A stretch of 64,000 nt of DNA, from contig BSBM01000824.1 of assembly GCA_027924585.1 (NCBI GenBank), forward strand, positions 186,001 through 250,000, written 5' to 3'. Positions 1-11,466 of this stretch are shown here, piece by piece (the stretch's first letter is position 1; every line of letters starts with the position of its first letter). The position numbers and the translations under genes are program-made. Origin of the DNA: Larix kaempferi (lineage: Eukaryota; Streptophyta; Pinopsida; Pinales; Pinaceae). The notes below the pieces were generated by a model, which saw only the letters and a list, made by a program, of their open reading frames with translations, did not search any database and was not told the DNA's origin.

Positions 1-323
1 GCTTAAAAAGGAAGCTGCGCAGATCCAGTGAAGTAGAGGAGATGCAAAGTTCAGAACCGAATAGCTCGACATGCCGAAGTAACTACGCTGAGGTAGTGAT
101 GGTCCGCCGCATAGTTTGACGCAACATTCCAGGAAACTAGCCGTTGCAATGTATGTCGAAAAACTCGCCATTATACAGTGATTTTGTTGACGGTCGCTTG
201 AGCACTTAACGCAGAAATAGCCATTCTGAAGGAGTAAATAAAGGAAAGGACTGAAATCTTTGTCGGATTTTTCCAATGTCCATAACATTTATTGCTGATC
301 TAGCCATTGAGGGGTGGAGCTGA
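1..323. other. Flanking DNA left of the first LTR element
   Basis: No open frame, LTR end or RNA gene can be supported here. The last bases (319-323, GCTGA) are the left target-site duplication of the element that follows. If that element is removed, this sequence joins the TATA-containing stretch at 7700, so it may be upstream DNA of the small interrupted frame at 7843. Confidence 0.4.
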
Positions 324-2480
324 TGTAATATCCTACGCAAGACCTGACCCAGATATTAACTCCACTTTAAAAACTTTTACAACTTTTACTAGTGAAATTT
401 TGTGGCAAATCCTTTGAACCGGACAGGAGGTAAGTGAGGGGTACTGGTGTACAGACTGAGGATGGTGGGATGAAATTTTGATTCTAGAATTTATATGGGA
501 TTAGGTGTAGCAGCAGCAAAATATGTTTTTAGCAGGAGTCCTTGGCACAAGGTACTAGAGCCATTCACTTTTCAGCAATAGAATGAATCTATTGCCTACT
601 TCGAGGCTACCTGGGATTCTAGCATATGCCAACAAGACTGGGTAAGGGTTAAAGGTGTTTAGGACAAAGATATATCAATCATACAACTCATAAGGAATGC
701 TGGAATAAAGATTGGATTGACTTGGAAAGCTTTGGAGCAATTTTGGGGATTATTTGTAGATGGTGGACTGCTGAACTAGTCACAATATGGGATTTCCAAA
801 ATGAGGATAAAGAATTCTGATTACAGGGACTGATATGGTTACTAGAATGAGTTATGGACTAGCTCCAATTGACAGAATGCAAAAATTGTGATTAAAATAG
901 ATTTCGCAGGAAAAGTGCTGAAACTAGTCTAGAATTGCCATCAATCTAGCTAGTCTTGCATTCTAACTTCACAAACCACTTTAATAAACCACAAACTCTG
1001 TTATGATATTACTTTAGAATCTGATATAACTTGTTACACACATAAAACTGAAGATATGACTTTCATAACACTTCTTCGTTCATTAATAGTTTGCTTCTTA
1101 AATAACAATGCCTCACAGGCTAATCTTTGGTTACAATCAGTGATATAATAGATAAGAGAAGTAAGAAGTTACTGTGGCTCTATTCTGGAAGTAAATATCA
1201 GTCCATCTATAGATTATATGTCTAATCTTGTTGCACTCAGAATGGCTTATCTTCAAATGGGCGCCATCACCATCAACTAGCTCCCTTCTTCAGTGGAAAC
1301 CCTCTCCAAATGTAGTTGTGGTTGAGAGAATGAGAAAGAGGAGAAGGATAGTTCAGTTCCGAATCTGATCTCTGATATGTGGCTCTTCTAATGTCTACAA
1401 AAATGGCTGAACTATCTCTCCACCATGTCTTGGGTGCATTCACTGGATCAAACTTTTTCAACAGGATAATCTTCACTAAAACTAGCTGCAGAATCATTGT
1501 TGGAGGAACTTGTTCTCCTGTATGACTGTAGATCTTCAATGGAGGATGGAAGCATATGTTACTGGCTGCAATATCTTGATAAGGACCTGCACAACACTCA
1601 CTAGAAACTATGGGCCTTGGGGCACATCACCCAAGAAGCACAATTGACGCACACCACTCAACTAGAGAAGCATCACAACTCTCATTAGAAAACATAGATG
1701 ATCAAAAGTCATCAAATGGAGTTGGTTGGATTCTTTTATAAACTTCATGATGACCTGTTGAACAAGTTCTTGGCTTAGTGACCTATGAGAGTAGGTTACC
1801 CACTTGCCCATTCTACTCCAAAGCCATGAGGGCACCTTTCTTGAGGAGAATAGCAACTTCTGAGCTTTCAAAACTTTCTTTCCTTCACCTCCTTCACTGA
1901 ATTTGGGCAAGTGCACTTTAGGCAGCTTTTCTGGTTGTTTCCATTTTCTTTCTGAAAGTTTTTCTGAATCTTTCCACTTTCTTTACTTTCCTCTTTCTTG
2001 CTTTTGTTTGATTTTGCCAGCTTTTGTCAGTTTCCTTTCTGGGTTCATCTTTCTAACTTGTCTCCACTACATTCCTTAGCTTTTTTGAGACTTTACCACT
2101 TAGGAAAGTTTGGCTCACTTACCAATTCGAATTTCCTAGGAATATCATCACCACTTGCTGATATTTATTAGCAATATTTATTATTAAAATATTATAGTTC
2201 TCAGAATTAATTCAGACTTCAGAATTTAATTAATTAATTCAGAATTAATTAACCACTATAGTAATTGGCTCAAAACATCCCCATTAATTAAATTCTTATT
2301 TAATTAATCACTTAGACTTAGTCATGGGGTTAATAACCATATCCATTTAATTCCAAAATACAACCTTAGGCATCTTTCATGAGGTAGTTTCCATACTTGC
2401 TCATTAATTAAATAATGATTGCCTAAGTGACCTAGGCCAAAATTATCCCATGAACCATAGAAAAATATGGGGACATGATA
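324..2480 (-). repeat. 3' LTR of the LARD-like element
   Basis: This copy matches 5515-7694 over its whole length (2157 against 2180 bp). On the minus strand it follows a purine-rich tract and ends ...GGATATTACA at 324. The minus-strand start reads TATCATGTCCCC here and TTTCTTGTCCCC in the other copy, so the usual 5' TG is not at the edge defined by the target duplication. Short open frames inside (for example 1273-1539 minus) recur at the same place in the other LTR and are explained by LTR identity rather than by coding. Confidence 0.85.
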
Positions 2481-2494
2481 GTCCTCCCTTCCTA
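2481..2494 (-). other. Polypurine tract of the LARD-like element
   Basis: On the minus strand this reads TAGGAAGGGAGGAC directly upstream of the 3' LTR. This is the position and composition needed for plus-strand DNA priming. Confidence 0.7.
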
Positions 2495-2814
2495 AGATTG
2501 CTTGTCCTCAAGCATTGTCAGGATTCCACCCAGCTTCTGCTGCACCACTCTAATTATAATTGTCCTCATTCACTGTGCAGTCTGAAAATTAAACTTGGAC
2601 CTTAAAAAAAAATGAAGAAAAACTTCACTGTAATTTATATTTGCAATTTAACCACCAAAGAACAAAATTTTCAACCCAGCTATTATAACTTGAGTAGAAT
2701 TCCCGGATCCCACTATTTCTCTTGCAAGCACCAAAATTTTCCTGTCATCTTTGGCAATCTGTCACTCCCATGAATGCTAGGATCCCAAAGTATCAACTGC
2801 ATTTTCCCGATCTC

Positions 2815-3234
2815 CTAGCATGTGGATTCGCTCCACATAGGCCAACTTCTGCCAGTAAAATGTTCCATTAATCTATCTTGGAAACTTGCTTGCTCAGTTA
2901 CCTTCCCTTGACCATAAGTAGAAACATTTTTACAAGGAAAATTCATGCTTTTCAGGTAATCTTTCACCCAATCCATATGTGGATGACTGACATAAAATGG
3001 CTGCAAAATATACTTTTGTTGCTGCTCACAATTCAAGACAATGTCAGTTATAATAAGAAATTTATTGCAGAAACAAGAAAACCTTTTACCTCTGAGATTT
3101 CCTTCTTTTGTGATTCCTCTATCCATCCCTCCAATGGATGAATCGAATATCTTGCTTGCTGATTCACATGAGCTGAAATCAGCCATCTCTACTACAATAA
3201 GATCTATCTCCCATAGGAGCATATCATGATCCAC
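2815..3234 (-). pseudogene. Possible C-terminal part of the unknown LARD ORF (part C)
   Basis: An open frame of 139 codons on the minus strand lies downstream of parts A and B, in another frame. It has no recognised domain. It may be the 3' end of the same ancestral reading frame displaced by a second frameshift, or it may be chance. Its position between part B and the polypurine tract is the only argument for it. Confidence 0.3.
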
Positions 3235-3292
3235 CTATGGTACATGTGGCGTAACAAGAAAAACTTCTTCACCCACTGTTCATTCCCCATTG

Positions 3293-4123
3293 TTATTGCT
3301 GAATCCATGACATGTGGGGAAGGAATCTGAACCTTCTTGGTATGTCTGCAACTTCTTCATTATTGGCTGGCCCAAATTGGGTGCTCTCATCCCACTTTTC
3401 CATGGGAGAGTGGCTGTTTCCAAGGAATAGCTCAAGTTCCCTTAGGAAATGATCAGGTGCTTGGTTTTCATCAAACTGTTCTGCACACTCCTCAAGAAAA
3501 TGTAAAGATAAATGATCCTCATGATCCACCATCTCATGAGGTTCCTCCATATGATCATGAATGCTTCCACCCCACTGTAATTGACTGAATGGTGTGTAGG
3601 AGGGTATGGAGGATCTTTGCAACTTTTCATGAAGCAACAACATCTCCATCTTGGATTCTTGGAGGGAACTTTGAGTGCTTCTCAAAGAATATTGGGTGGC
3701 CATCAATTCATCATTAAGATTATAGTTCTCTTTCTCATATCTACAAATACTTTCTCCATCATGCCATGATGCATCTTGCAACAATTCAACAAGATCAAAC
3801 ATGTAATTTTTATTTGAAAGCAACTGTGAGAAATTACCTTTGATTGTGGACATTGCTTTTTGGATATTCTCCATGGCTACAAAGAAATATTGATCTTCCC
3901 TTAAAGCAGCTTCCCAACACAACCTTGACACTGAAGAATGAGTGTCATGGAGAATTTTCAAGGCCTCTTGTATCTTCTGTTCATCCATCTTCAATGACCC
4001 GACAAGAAGATGAGGTTCTTGCAGATGTTCCTCCTCTTCATTTTCCATCCCCGGATTGATTTTTATGCAGTGCACTCGAAGTTTGGAAATCTGATCCATA
4101 TATTGCTGCTGCAATATATTCAT
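3293..4123 (-). pseudogene. Unknown LARD ORF, part B (coiled-coil-like)
   Basis: An open frame of 276 codons on the minus strand overlaps the end of part A in another frame, so a frameshift around 4040-4120 probably separates the two. The translation is rich in Glu, Gln, Leu and His. It has heptad-like stretches (for example the ALREDQYFFVAMENIQKAMS region and the segment with LQESKMEMLLLHEKLQ), which suggest a coiled coil. No retroviral motif is present and I do not recognise the family. Nothing in the sequence shows that it is expressed. Confidence 0.5.
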
Positions 4124-5387
4124 CTCTTAGGTTCTCAACAACATAATTTGGGCTGCAAATTAATTGCTCATTCATCCTGGGTATACCAAAAATATCTTCT
4201 CTCAAAATTCCAGCCTTCACATTGCATTCCTTTTTGACATCAGAATTCCGAACCTCCTCACTAGGGAGCTCACCAATTCTGAACTTTTCACTAGAAGTGG
4301 CTGCCATATCAGATTGAAATAATGACACATAAAAATCAGAATTTAATAACTCACCAGGTGTCATTTTATCCTCCTTATGAGGTGGAGTGTTGGTGGTTTG
4401 GCCTTCCATCAATTTCTCATTTTCAGTTTCTGTTGTTGCCAGAACTTCTTCTTTCCCCATGGATATTGCACCCACCACACCTTCATCAATGGGAATATCC
4501 ATGTCCCCCACAAATATGTGAGAGTACGCATCTTTAGATGCTTCCTCACACTTAAAACATTCCTTAATAGATTCTCTTCTGTCCATGTAGGCATCCTGCA
4601 AACACCCTTCTAGTGATTCAGCTTGGTCACTACATTCACCCTTATCACTAAGGATACGAAACTCAATATCCAGGGAATCCCTTATGCAATTATTGTCTTC
4701 TGATGTGACTGCAACATCATCATGAAATAATTTAGTACAAAAATTTGAAAGTGGTCCATACCTTTGCATCATGCTTCTCTCTTTAATGGGTGGGGTTATG
4801 ATGCCTTGTTCTACCACTGATTCTACTAGTTCACATCTAACTAATGTGTGATCAAATTCTACTTCCTTGTGAAGCTCATGTGGTGTCTTTGGATCTAATT
4901 TATGTTCCACTTTTAGATCTGATCTGAAATATGGTTCAACACCCCTAACAATACCAATCTCATCTGAGATGATCTTGAGATCCTCATCATAGAATCTTGC
5001 TGTAGATTCTTCTTCCCTTTTGTCAACAATCACATGATTGGGTTTTGGGTCCTGTTTCTCCTTGGTTGTCTTAGGATGAAGATTCTTGTAGGAACTTCTT
5101 CAAGAGGATCCAAAAATTCTTGTGAAGTCACATGCATACAATAAAGTTTTCATATCTTTCATTAAATATTCCATAGGAGGTTGACCTTTGACTGTGGAAC
5201 ATGCAAATTTTTCCTGAATAGGGCTATCAAAATAACCATAGTCTCTTCTTCCCATCATGATCTCACAGGAGATGCTTGTGGAAGGTACTACTTGGGGATT
5301 CTCTTCCTCATACTGTCTACAGTATTCTTCATACTGCTCATCATAATTATCATACTCTTCATAAAAATAATCTTCCTCCTCATACAA
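4038..5387 (-). pseudogene. Unknown LARD ORF, part A (acidic, one internal stop)
   Basis: A single minus-strand frame runs from 5387 to 4038 with one in-frame TGA at 5100-5102. The first 95 codons are strongly acidic and Tyr-rich (repeated YEE/EEY motifs) and end near CDFTRIFGSS. After the stop about 355 further codons follow, acidic and Cys-poor. It starts roughly 110 bp after the primer-binding site, where gag would begin in an ordinary element. No capsid, zinc-knuckle or protease motif is seen, so it is not called gag. Loss of the frame by one stop and one frameshift implies a pseudogene in this copy. Confidence 0.55.
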
Positions 5388-5494
5388 CTCAAAGTCTCAA
5401 TCTTCCATGACATGGAACTAATTTCACAACTACAATTTCAAAATAGTGTTGAGCTACTTTTCCACTGAGATTAACCTTCCATAGGCTGAGCCAA

Positions 5495-5514
5495 GGAAAG
5501 TGCTCTAATACCAC
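5495..5514 (-). other. Primer-binding site, initiator tRNA-Met type
   Basis: The minus strand reads G then TGGTATTAGAGCACTTTCC directly after the 5' LTR. This matches the plant initiator-Met primer site TGGTATCAGAGC with one C-to-T change. It sets the element's orientation as minus. Confidence 0.8.
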
Positions 5515-7694
5515 TATAATATCCTGGGCAATATCTGACCTAGATATTAACTCCACTTTAAAAACTTTTCCAACTTTTACTAGTGAAATTTTGTGGCAAA
5601 TCCTTCAAATCAGACAAGAGGTAAGTGAGGGGTACTGGTGTACAGACTGAGGATGGTGGGATGAAAGTTTGATTCTAGAATTTATATGGGATTAGGTGCA
5701 GCAACAGAAAAATATGTTTTTAGTAGGAGCCCTTGGCACAAGGTACTAGAGCCATTCACTTTTCAGCAATAGAACGAATCTATTGCCTACTTCGAGGCTA
5801 CTTGGGCTTCTAGCATATGCCAACAAGACTGGGTCAGGGTTAAAGGTGTTTAGGATAGAGTTATATCAGTCATGAAACTCATAAGGAATGCTGGAATAAA
5901 GATTGGATTGACTTGGAAAGGTTTGGAGCAATTTTGGGGATTATTTGCAGATGGTGGATTGCTGAACTAGTCACAATACAGGCTTTCCAAAATGAGACTA
6001 AAGGCACCCAAATTCTAATTACAGGAACTGATATGGTTACTATATTGAGTTATGGACTAGATCCAACTAACAAAATGCAAAAATTGTGATTAAAATAGAT
6101 TCAGCAGGAAAAGTGGTGAAACTAGTCTAGAATTGCCATCAATCTAGCTAGTCTTGCATTCTAACTTCACAAACTGCTTTAATAAACCACAAACTCTATT
6201 ATGATATTACTTTAGACTGTGATATAACTTGTTACACACATAAAACTCAAGATATGACTTTCAAAACACTTCTTCTTTCATTAATAGTTTGCTTCTTAAA
6301 TAACAATGTCTCACAGGCTAATCTTCGGTTACAATCAGTGATAGAATAGATAAGAGAAGTAAGAAGTTACTGTGGTTCTATTCTCGAAGTAAATATCAGT
6401 CCATCTATAGATTAGATGGCTGATATTGATGCACTCAGAATGGCTGATCTTCAAATGGGCACCATTACCATCATCTATCTCTCTTCTTCAGTGGAAACCC
6501 TCTCCAAATGTAGTTGTGGTTGAGAGAATGAGATAGAGGAGAAGGATAGTTCAGTTCTGAAGCTGATCTCTGATATGTGGCTCTTCTAATGTCTACAAAA
6601 TTGGCTGAACTATCTCTCCACCAAGTCTTGGGTGCATTCACTGGATCAAACTTCTTCAACAGGAGAATCTTCCCTATAACTAGCTGTAGAATCACTGTTG
6701 GAGGAACCTGTTCTCCTGTATGACTGTAGATCTTCAATGGAGGATGGAAGCATATGTTATTGGCTGCAATATCTTGATAAGGACCTGCACAACACTCACT
6801 AGAAACTATGGGCCTTGGGGAACATCACCCAAGAAGCACAGCTGAGGCACACCACTCAACTAGAGAAGCATTAGAGCTCTCATGAGAAAACATAAATGAT
6901 CAAAAGTCATCAAATGGAGTTGGATGGATTCTTTTATAAACGTCATGATGACCTGCTGAACAAGTTCTTGGCTTGGTGACCTGTGAGAGTAGGTTACCCA
7001 CTTGCCCATTCTACTCCAAAGCCATGAGGGTGCCTTTCTTGAGGAGAATAGCAACTTCTGAGCTTTCAATACTTTCTTTCCTTCACCTCCTTCACTGAAT
7101 TTGGGCAAGTGCACTTTAGGTAGCTTTTCTATTTGTCACTATTTTCTTTCTGAAAGATTTTCTGAATCTTTCCACTTTCTTTACATTCCTGTTTGCTGCT
7201 TTTGTCTGATTTTGCCAGCTTTTTGCAGTTTCCTTTCTGGGTTCATCTTGCCAACTTGTCTCCACTACATTCCTTAGCTTTTTTGAGACTTTACCACTTA
7301 GGAAAGTTTGGCTCACTTACCAATTTGAATTTCCGAGGAATATCATCACCACTTGCTGATATTTATTAGCAATATTTATTATTAAAATATTATAACTCTC
7401 AAAATTAATTTAGACTTCAGAATTTAATTAATTAATTCAGAATTAACTAACCACTATAGTAATTGCCTCAAAACATTCCCATTAATTAAATTCTCATTTA
7501 ATTAATCACTTAGACTTAGTCATGGGGTTAATAACTACATGGGGGGGCCACCTTGTGCATTTAATTCTGAAATACAACCTTAGGCATCTTTCATGAGGTA
7601 GTTTCCATACTTGCTCATTAATTAAATAATGATTGCCTAGGTGACCTAGGCCAAAATTACCCCATGGACCATAGAAAAATACGGGGACAAGAAA
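5515..7694 (-). repeat. 5' LTR of the LARD-like element
   Basis: Partner of 324-2480. The minus-strand 3' end reads ...GGATATTATA at 5515, one base different from the canonical CA end kept in the other copy. It contains an extra G-rich patch near 7540 that is absent from the 3' LTR. Confidence 0.85.
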
Positions 7695-7699
7695 GCTGA

Positions 7700-7842
7700 G
7701 CCTCATTGCATCTATAAATATTGTTGTATTTTGACTTGCGGGCATTACCATAACTCTAAAATTTTCTTGCGAACCATACTCTATATTTGTTTACAGCAAG
7801 CCCTAAGTATTCCCGTTAGTTTGTTGAGCGATTATGCAATGA
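7700..7842 (+). promoter_or_regulatory. TATA-like stretch upstream of the interrupted frame
   Basis: CTATAAATATT occurs at about 7710-7720, some 130 bp before the ATG at 7843, with a pyrimidine-rich run ending TTTACAG near 7790. This could be a core promoter with a short leader. It could equally be part of an older, unrecognised repeat. Confidence 0.3.
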
Positions 7843-7904
7843 ATGTCCAAAATTTCATCCCTTGATGAAGAATTCACAGTCATGGAGACTGTCAAGGTGT
7901 TTCA
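7843..7904 (+). pseudogene. 5' part of an unidentified frame split by the Copia array
   Basis: ATG at 7843 opens a frame of 20 codons that runs to the array's target duplication (TTTCA, 7900-7904). Removing the array with one TTTCA copy joins it in phase to 19757, giving a frame that continues through FQYGG and FMRTPAKK. I do not recognise the product. The continuity across the empty site is direct evidence that the insertion broke one reading frame. Confidence 0.4.
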
Positions 7905-8866
7905 TGTTGGAATATTCACACCATCATTTTTATATTTTGCATGCTTGCATGCAAAACTGCATGATGCATGCATTTGCATGCCACTGCATGCATCCAATCA
8001 TCATCATGGTTGTCTCCCCAGCATGTAAAGCTCACTTTTAGCTCTCCAGAGCCTGTCTTTAGCCCTCATTTGGCCTCCTACGTAACTAATGTGCCCTCCT
8101 TGACTTATTTGCTTAGCAAGTGCACCTTTCTCACCTACCACTGTCAGTTAGAGTGCACCTTCTCACCTACCACCAATTATCACTCAATTGGGGCACCTTA
8201 TCTCACCTACAGGGAGTTATCATTTAGTTAGTGCATTGATTGAGTATTTTTTCCACTGATTGCTCATGCTGATTGCTTGTAGATTCTATTTAGCTAGTTC
8301 TGGAGTTCCACTTGACTATTTGACAGCCTCATGTGCCCTCCTTGGAGTCTCCATTCCTTGATTTATGCCTAGATTGTTCTTTTAGACTCAGTTAGACACA
8401 CTCGACTGACTATTACCATTTATGACTGATACTATTGACTGGATGATGTCTTCATTGTTATCCAAGCTAGACATTGATTTAGACAGCCTCATGCACCCAC
8501 CTTGGAGTCTCAATTCCCTGATTTATGGCTAGATGATTCTGTAAGAATCAGTTGGTAACACTTGACTGACTCTTACCAGTTAAGGCTGATACTACCAACT
8601 GGATGATATCTCTATAGTTATTCATGCTAGATCTTGAGCTCAGAATTTGAATGCCCTACTTAGCTAATTCGAATCCTATATGATGCCTCATCATTGATTA
8701 TTGTGATACATTCTCTACATTCATTATTCATTATATGATATATATATTGTCTAATATTCATTGTTTGTGATTGATGATTGAATGCATGCTTCTTCTTCTT
8801 TGCAAATAATCTTGAGAGTTAGATTGTGAGTTTATTACAATTGCTAGATCCCTACATATTATCACA
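7905..8866 (+). repeat. LTR A of the Copia array
   Basis: 962 bp, TGTTGGAATATTC...TTATCACA. The first 100 bp carry clustered GCATGC/TGCATGCA palindromes (about 7938-8000). The left flank is the duplication TTTCA. Confidence 0.9.
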
Positions 8867-8880
8867 TGGTATCAGAGCAG
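8867..8880 (+). other. Primer-binding site, unit 1 (initiator tRNA-Met)
   Basis: TGGTATCAGAGCAG directly abuts the LTR end with no spacer. The first 12 bases fit the initiator-Met primer site exactly. Confidence 0.9.
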
Positions 8881-9172
8881 TCAACAACTATTAGAATTGT
8901 AGCAGTTGCAACATTTCTTTGAGCATCTATCTTTCACTTGAGCACCATAAGCCTCTGAGTTTCCACAACAAATCCCGGTGCTATTACTTGAATTCGTTGG
9001 AGAAATCCAGTGAGGTCTAGATAGGTGTGAAGGACTTAGTCTTTGTGCAAAGTATCCTTAAGGTAGTGTTCAATCGAAGTGTAGCATTCTCCATCAGCAA
9101 AAAATCCTCTTCTTTTGCAGGTTTATTCACCAGTTCAGAATCTTCTTCAACTATTCGACTTTCTCTGTTTAG

Positions 9173-11281
9173 ATGGATCTAAAGCTCACATATTCCAACT
9201 ATGTCTAGTGGAAAGCCAAGATGGCTCTCTTCATGAGAACCAAGGGCTTCACTCGAATACTCAATGGAATGATGGTAGAACCTCTCAGTGCAGTTTAAAA
9301 GTCCAAGTACTTGGATAGGCTTTATGTAGCATCTGGTCTCCTCCTTCTGTCAATTTCTAAAGATCTTCACTTCCATGTCATCGATCTTACATTTCCTAAA
9401 GAGGTTTGGGACAAGCTCAAATCCCTTTTTGGATAGAAAGATGATATGAAAGGACACAAATTGGAGAATGAACTCATATGTTTGAGTCCTGACAGCTTCG
9501 AATCTATAAATGCCTTCCTCACCAAGTTCAAAAGTGTGATATCAGAGTTGAAAAGATATGAGATAGTGAAAGAAGACAAGCAGCTTATTCTTGACATTCT
9601 CTCAAAGCTGGGGCCAAGCTTCTGAGTTTTTGTCTCTGCTTTCCAGTCAGCTAAGATGTTCATTCAAAAATGGAAGTTTCCCTCACTTGATGACTTCATC
9701 CAATACCTTACTCAATAGGATGAGAAGTTAATCTCCATGGGAATGATCAAACCCAAGTTGGATTAGGCCCTTACAGCTGCTGAGGACAAAAGGGTGAATG
9801 GTAAAGACAAGGAAAATATTTCTGATAAGAGATCGAATGATACAAGGCCTACAGACACTCCATATCAGTCAGACTGGGCTTCGAACTCAAGGAAGACCAA
9901 GCATTCTCAGAAGAAAATATCCAAGTGCACATATTGTCTTAGAGGATTTCATCTTGAGAATACTTGCATGAATAAGACTATATATTTGATGGCTCAGTTA
10001 ATTGAGAAGAACAATATTCCTATACCTGCATGTACAAGGAAGAAAGATCCTGATATTGAACCTTCTAGATCCGAAGAGAAAGAAAGATGTCATGCCCTCC
10101 TGGAAAGAGCATCAATAGATTCTTTTTTCATCATAGATTCAGGAGCATCAAGACACATATCTTCCTCCAAAGATCTCCTCTCTAGTTTCAAAATCTCAGT
10201 TGGACCCTCCATCATATTGGGAAATGATTCAAAAGTCTCCTCTCAGGGGATTGGAAGAATCTATCTTGACCATGGTTATTTTTCTGATGTGCTTTATGTT
10301 CCTTATCTTGCAGCTAATGTTATTTTAGTGTATCAAATAACTCATATTGGACAGCCCAAAAGAGTGATATTTTCTCCAAATGAAGTTGAGGTACAACACA
10401 TGGTTTCAAGGGAAATCATTGTAAAAGGAGTTACAAATCATGAGACAAAATTCTATGAGTTTTCACACTTCTTACCTCTCTCAAAGGAGTCTTCTCTTCA
10501 CTCTCGTGCACATGAAGAGAGTAGACTATCTCATCTCAACTACAAGCTAGCTCAAAATGTGGTTGATGGTCTTCTAAGAGACAAGATTGCTCATGGAACC
10601 TACAAAAGTTGCTTGAAAGGAAAGGATCGATCTAAGAAGATTGAGAAAAAGAGGACTCTTGAAGAAGTGCGAATGCTAGATCTAGATACATAAAAACCTG
10701 AAGATCTAGCACCTATTAGTTCAAATCCTATTTCCAAATGGGCCATCACTACTACATCCACTAGTGATCTTGTTGAAGATCCATCATCAGCATATTCTAT
10801 TTCTTGTCCTTCGAGTGATAGAGAGCCAATTTTACTTACTTCTCCTCTTGATATTTTAGAGTTTGCATGTGATGATCCAGTTTTACTTGCTCCTATTCAT
10901 GAGATTTTAGATTTAGAGTGTGGATGTGATGGTGCATCTTCACACTATTTTTTGGATTCAGAAGATGGTGATGATGATGATAGAATGATAGATCCAGATC
11001 CACAAGAACCTAAAGGTCTAGCAATTGATGATGAAGATGAGCGAATGGGAGATCCAGATCCACAAGAACATGAAGATCTCTCACCTGATATTCCTCCTCT
11101 TCCTCAATGGCCAGCCACTACACTCCGATCCTCCGGTGATTTGGTTGCTTATCCACATGATCATAGAAGAACCAATAAGATTTTTAGAATGGAAGGTTTC
11201 ATCCTTCTCACATTGTTGTTCCATTTCAGATCGGTCGATCCTTCTTCAGAAAAGAGGGACGCTTTCCTCCTTCAGGGGTGA
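9173..11281 (+). pseudogene. Copia gag-protease-linker, unit 1 (several stops)
   Basis: One frame runs from ATG 9173 to TGA 11281. The gag capsid part is followed by a CCHC knuckle (CTYCLRGFHLENTC, about 9930-9970) and the protease active site IDSGASRH (about 10134). A Copia gag-pre-integrase-like stretch ends near 10640, then comes an acidic segment with repeated DPDPQEPE units. The frame closes with PPLPQWPATTLRSSGDLV, which resembles the linker that precedes RT in plant Copia polyproteins. Integrase core and RT are absent, so the remaining parts look fused across an internal deletion. In-frame stops include TAA 9296-9298, TAG after LTQ and TAA 10691-10693. The first two are shared with units 2 and 3. 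Confidence 0.8.
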
Positions 11282-11453
11282 GTGATGATATGCTTCATTA
11301 GCATCCTTTAGTCTATTTTTATGGAGGGATTTCTTCCCATTGGGTTTTCCCTCTTTCCTCACTTAGTTTATTTTAGATTGATTGTACGGGGTGACCTTTG
11401 GTCTCATTCACCAGGGCCCTATTTTTGTTTTTCGGTTATTATCTCATAGTATA

Positions 11454-11466
11454 GCTTGTGGGGGGG
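11454..11466 (+). other. Polypurine tract, unit 1
   Basis: A run of G (GCTTGTGGGGGGG) lies immediately before LTR B. The same position in units 2 and 3 holds TTGCGTGGGGG and TTGCGGTGGGG. Confidence 0.7.

Larger units (their letters stand above)
324..7694 (-). mobile_element. Non-autonomous LTR retrotransposon (LARD-like), about 7.4 kb
   Basis: Two long direct repeats (324-2480 and 5515-7694) flank a 3.0 kb internal region. Read on the minus strand, the order is 5' LTR, initiator-Met primer site, internal ORFs, polypurine tract, 3' LTR. GCTGA (in fact AGCTGA on both sides) occurs at 319-323 and 7695-7699, which fits a 5-bp target duplication. No protease, integrase, RT or RNase H motif is visible inside. 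Long LTRs with a non-pol interior fit the LARD class, which is mobilised by proteins of other elements. The gag-free coding content is unusual. LTR sides differ at scattered positions and by a roughly 20-bp indel, so the insertion is not recent. Confidence 0.85.

Noticed and set aside
1273-1916. Short minus-strand frames repeated at 6471-7114
   Set aside because: They lie inside the two LTRs of the same element, so the repetition is explained by LTR identity. No domain is present.
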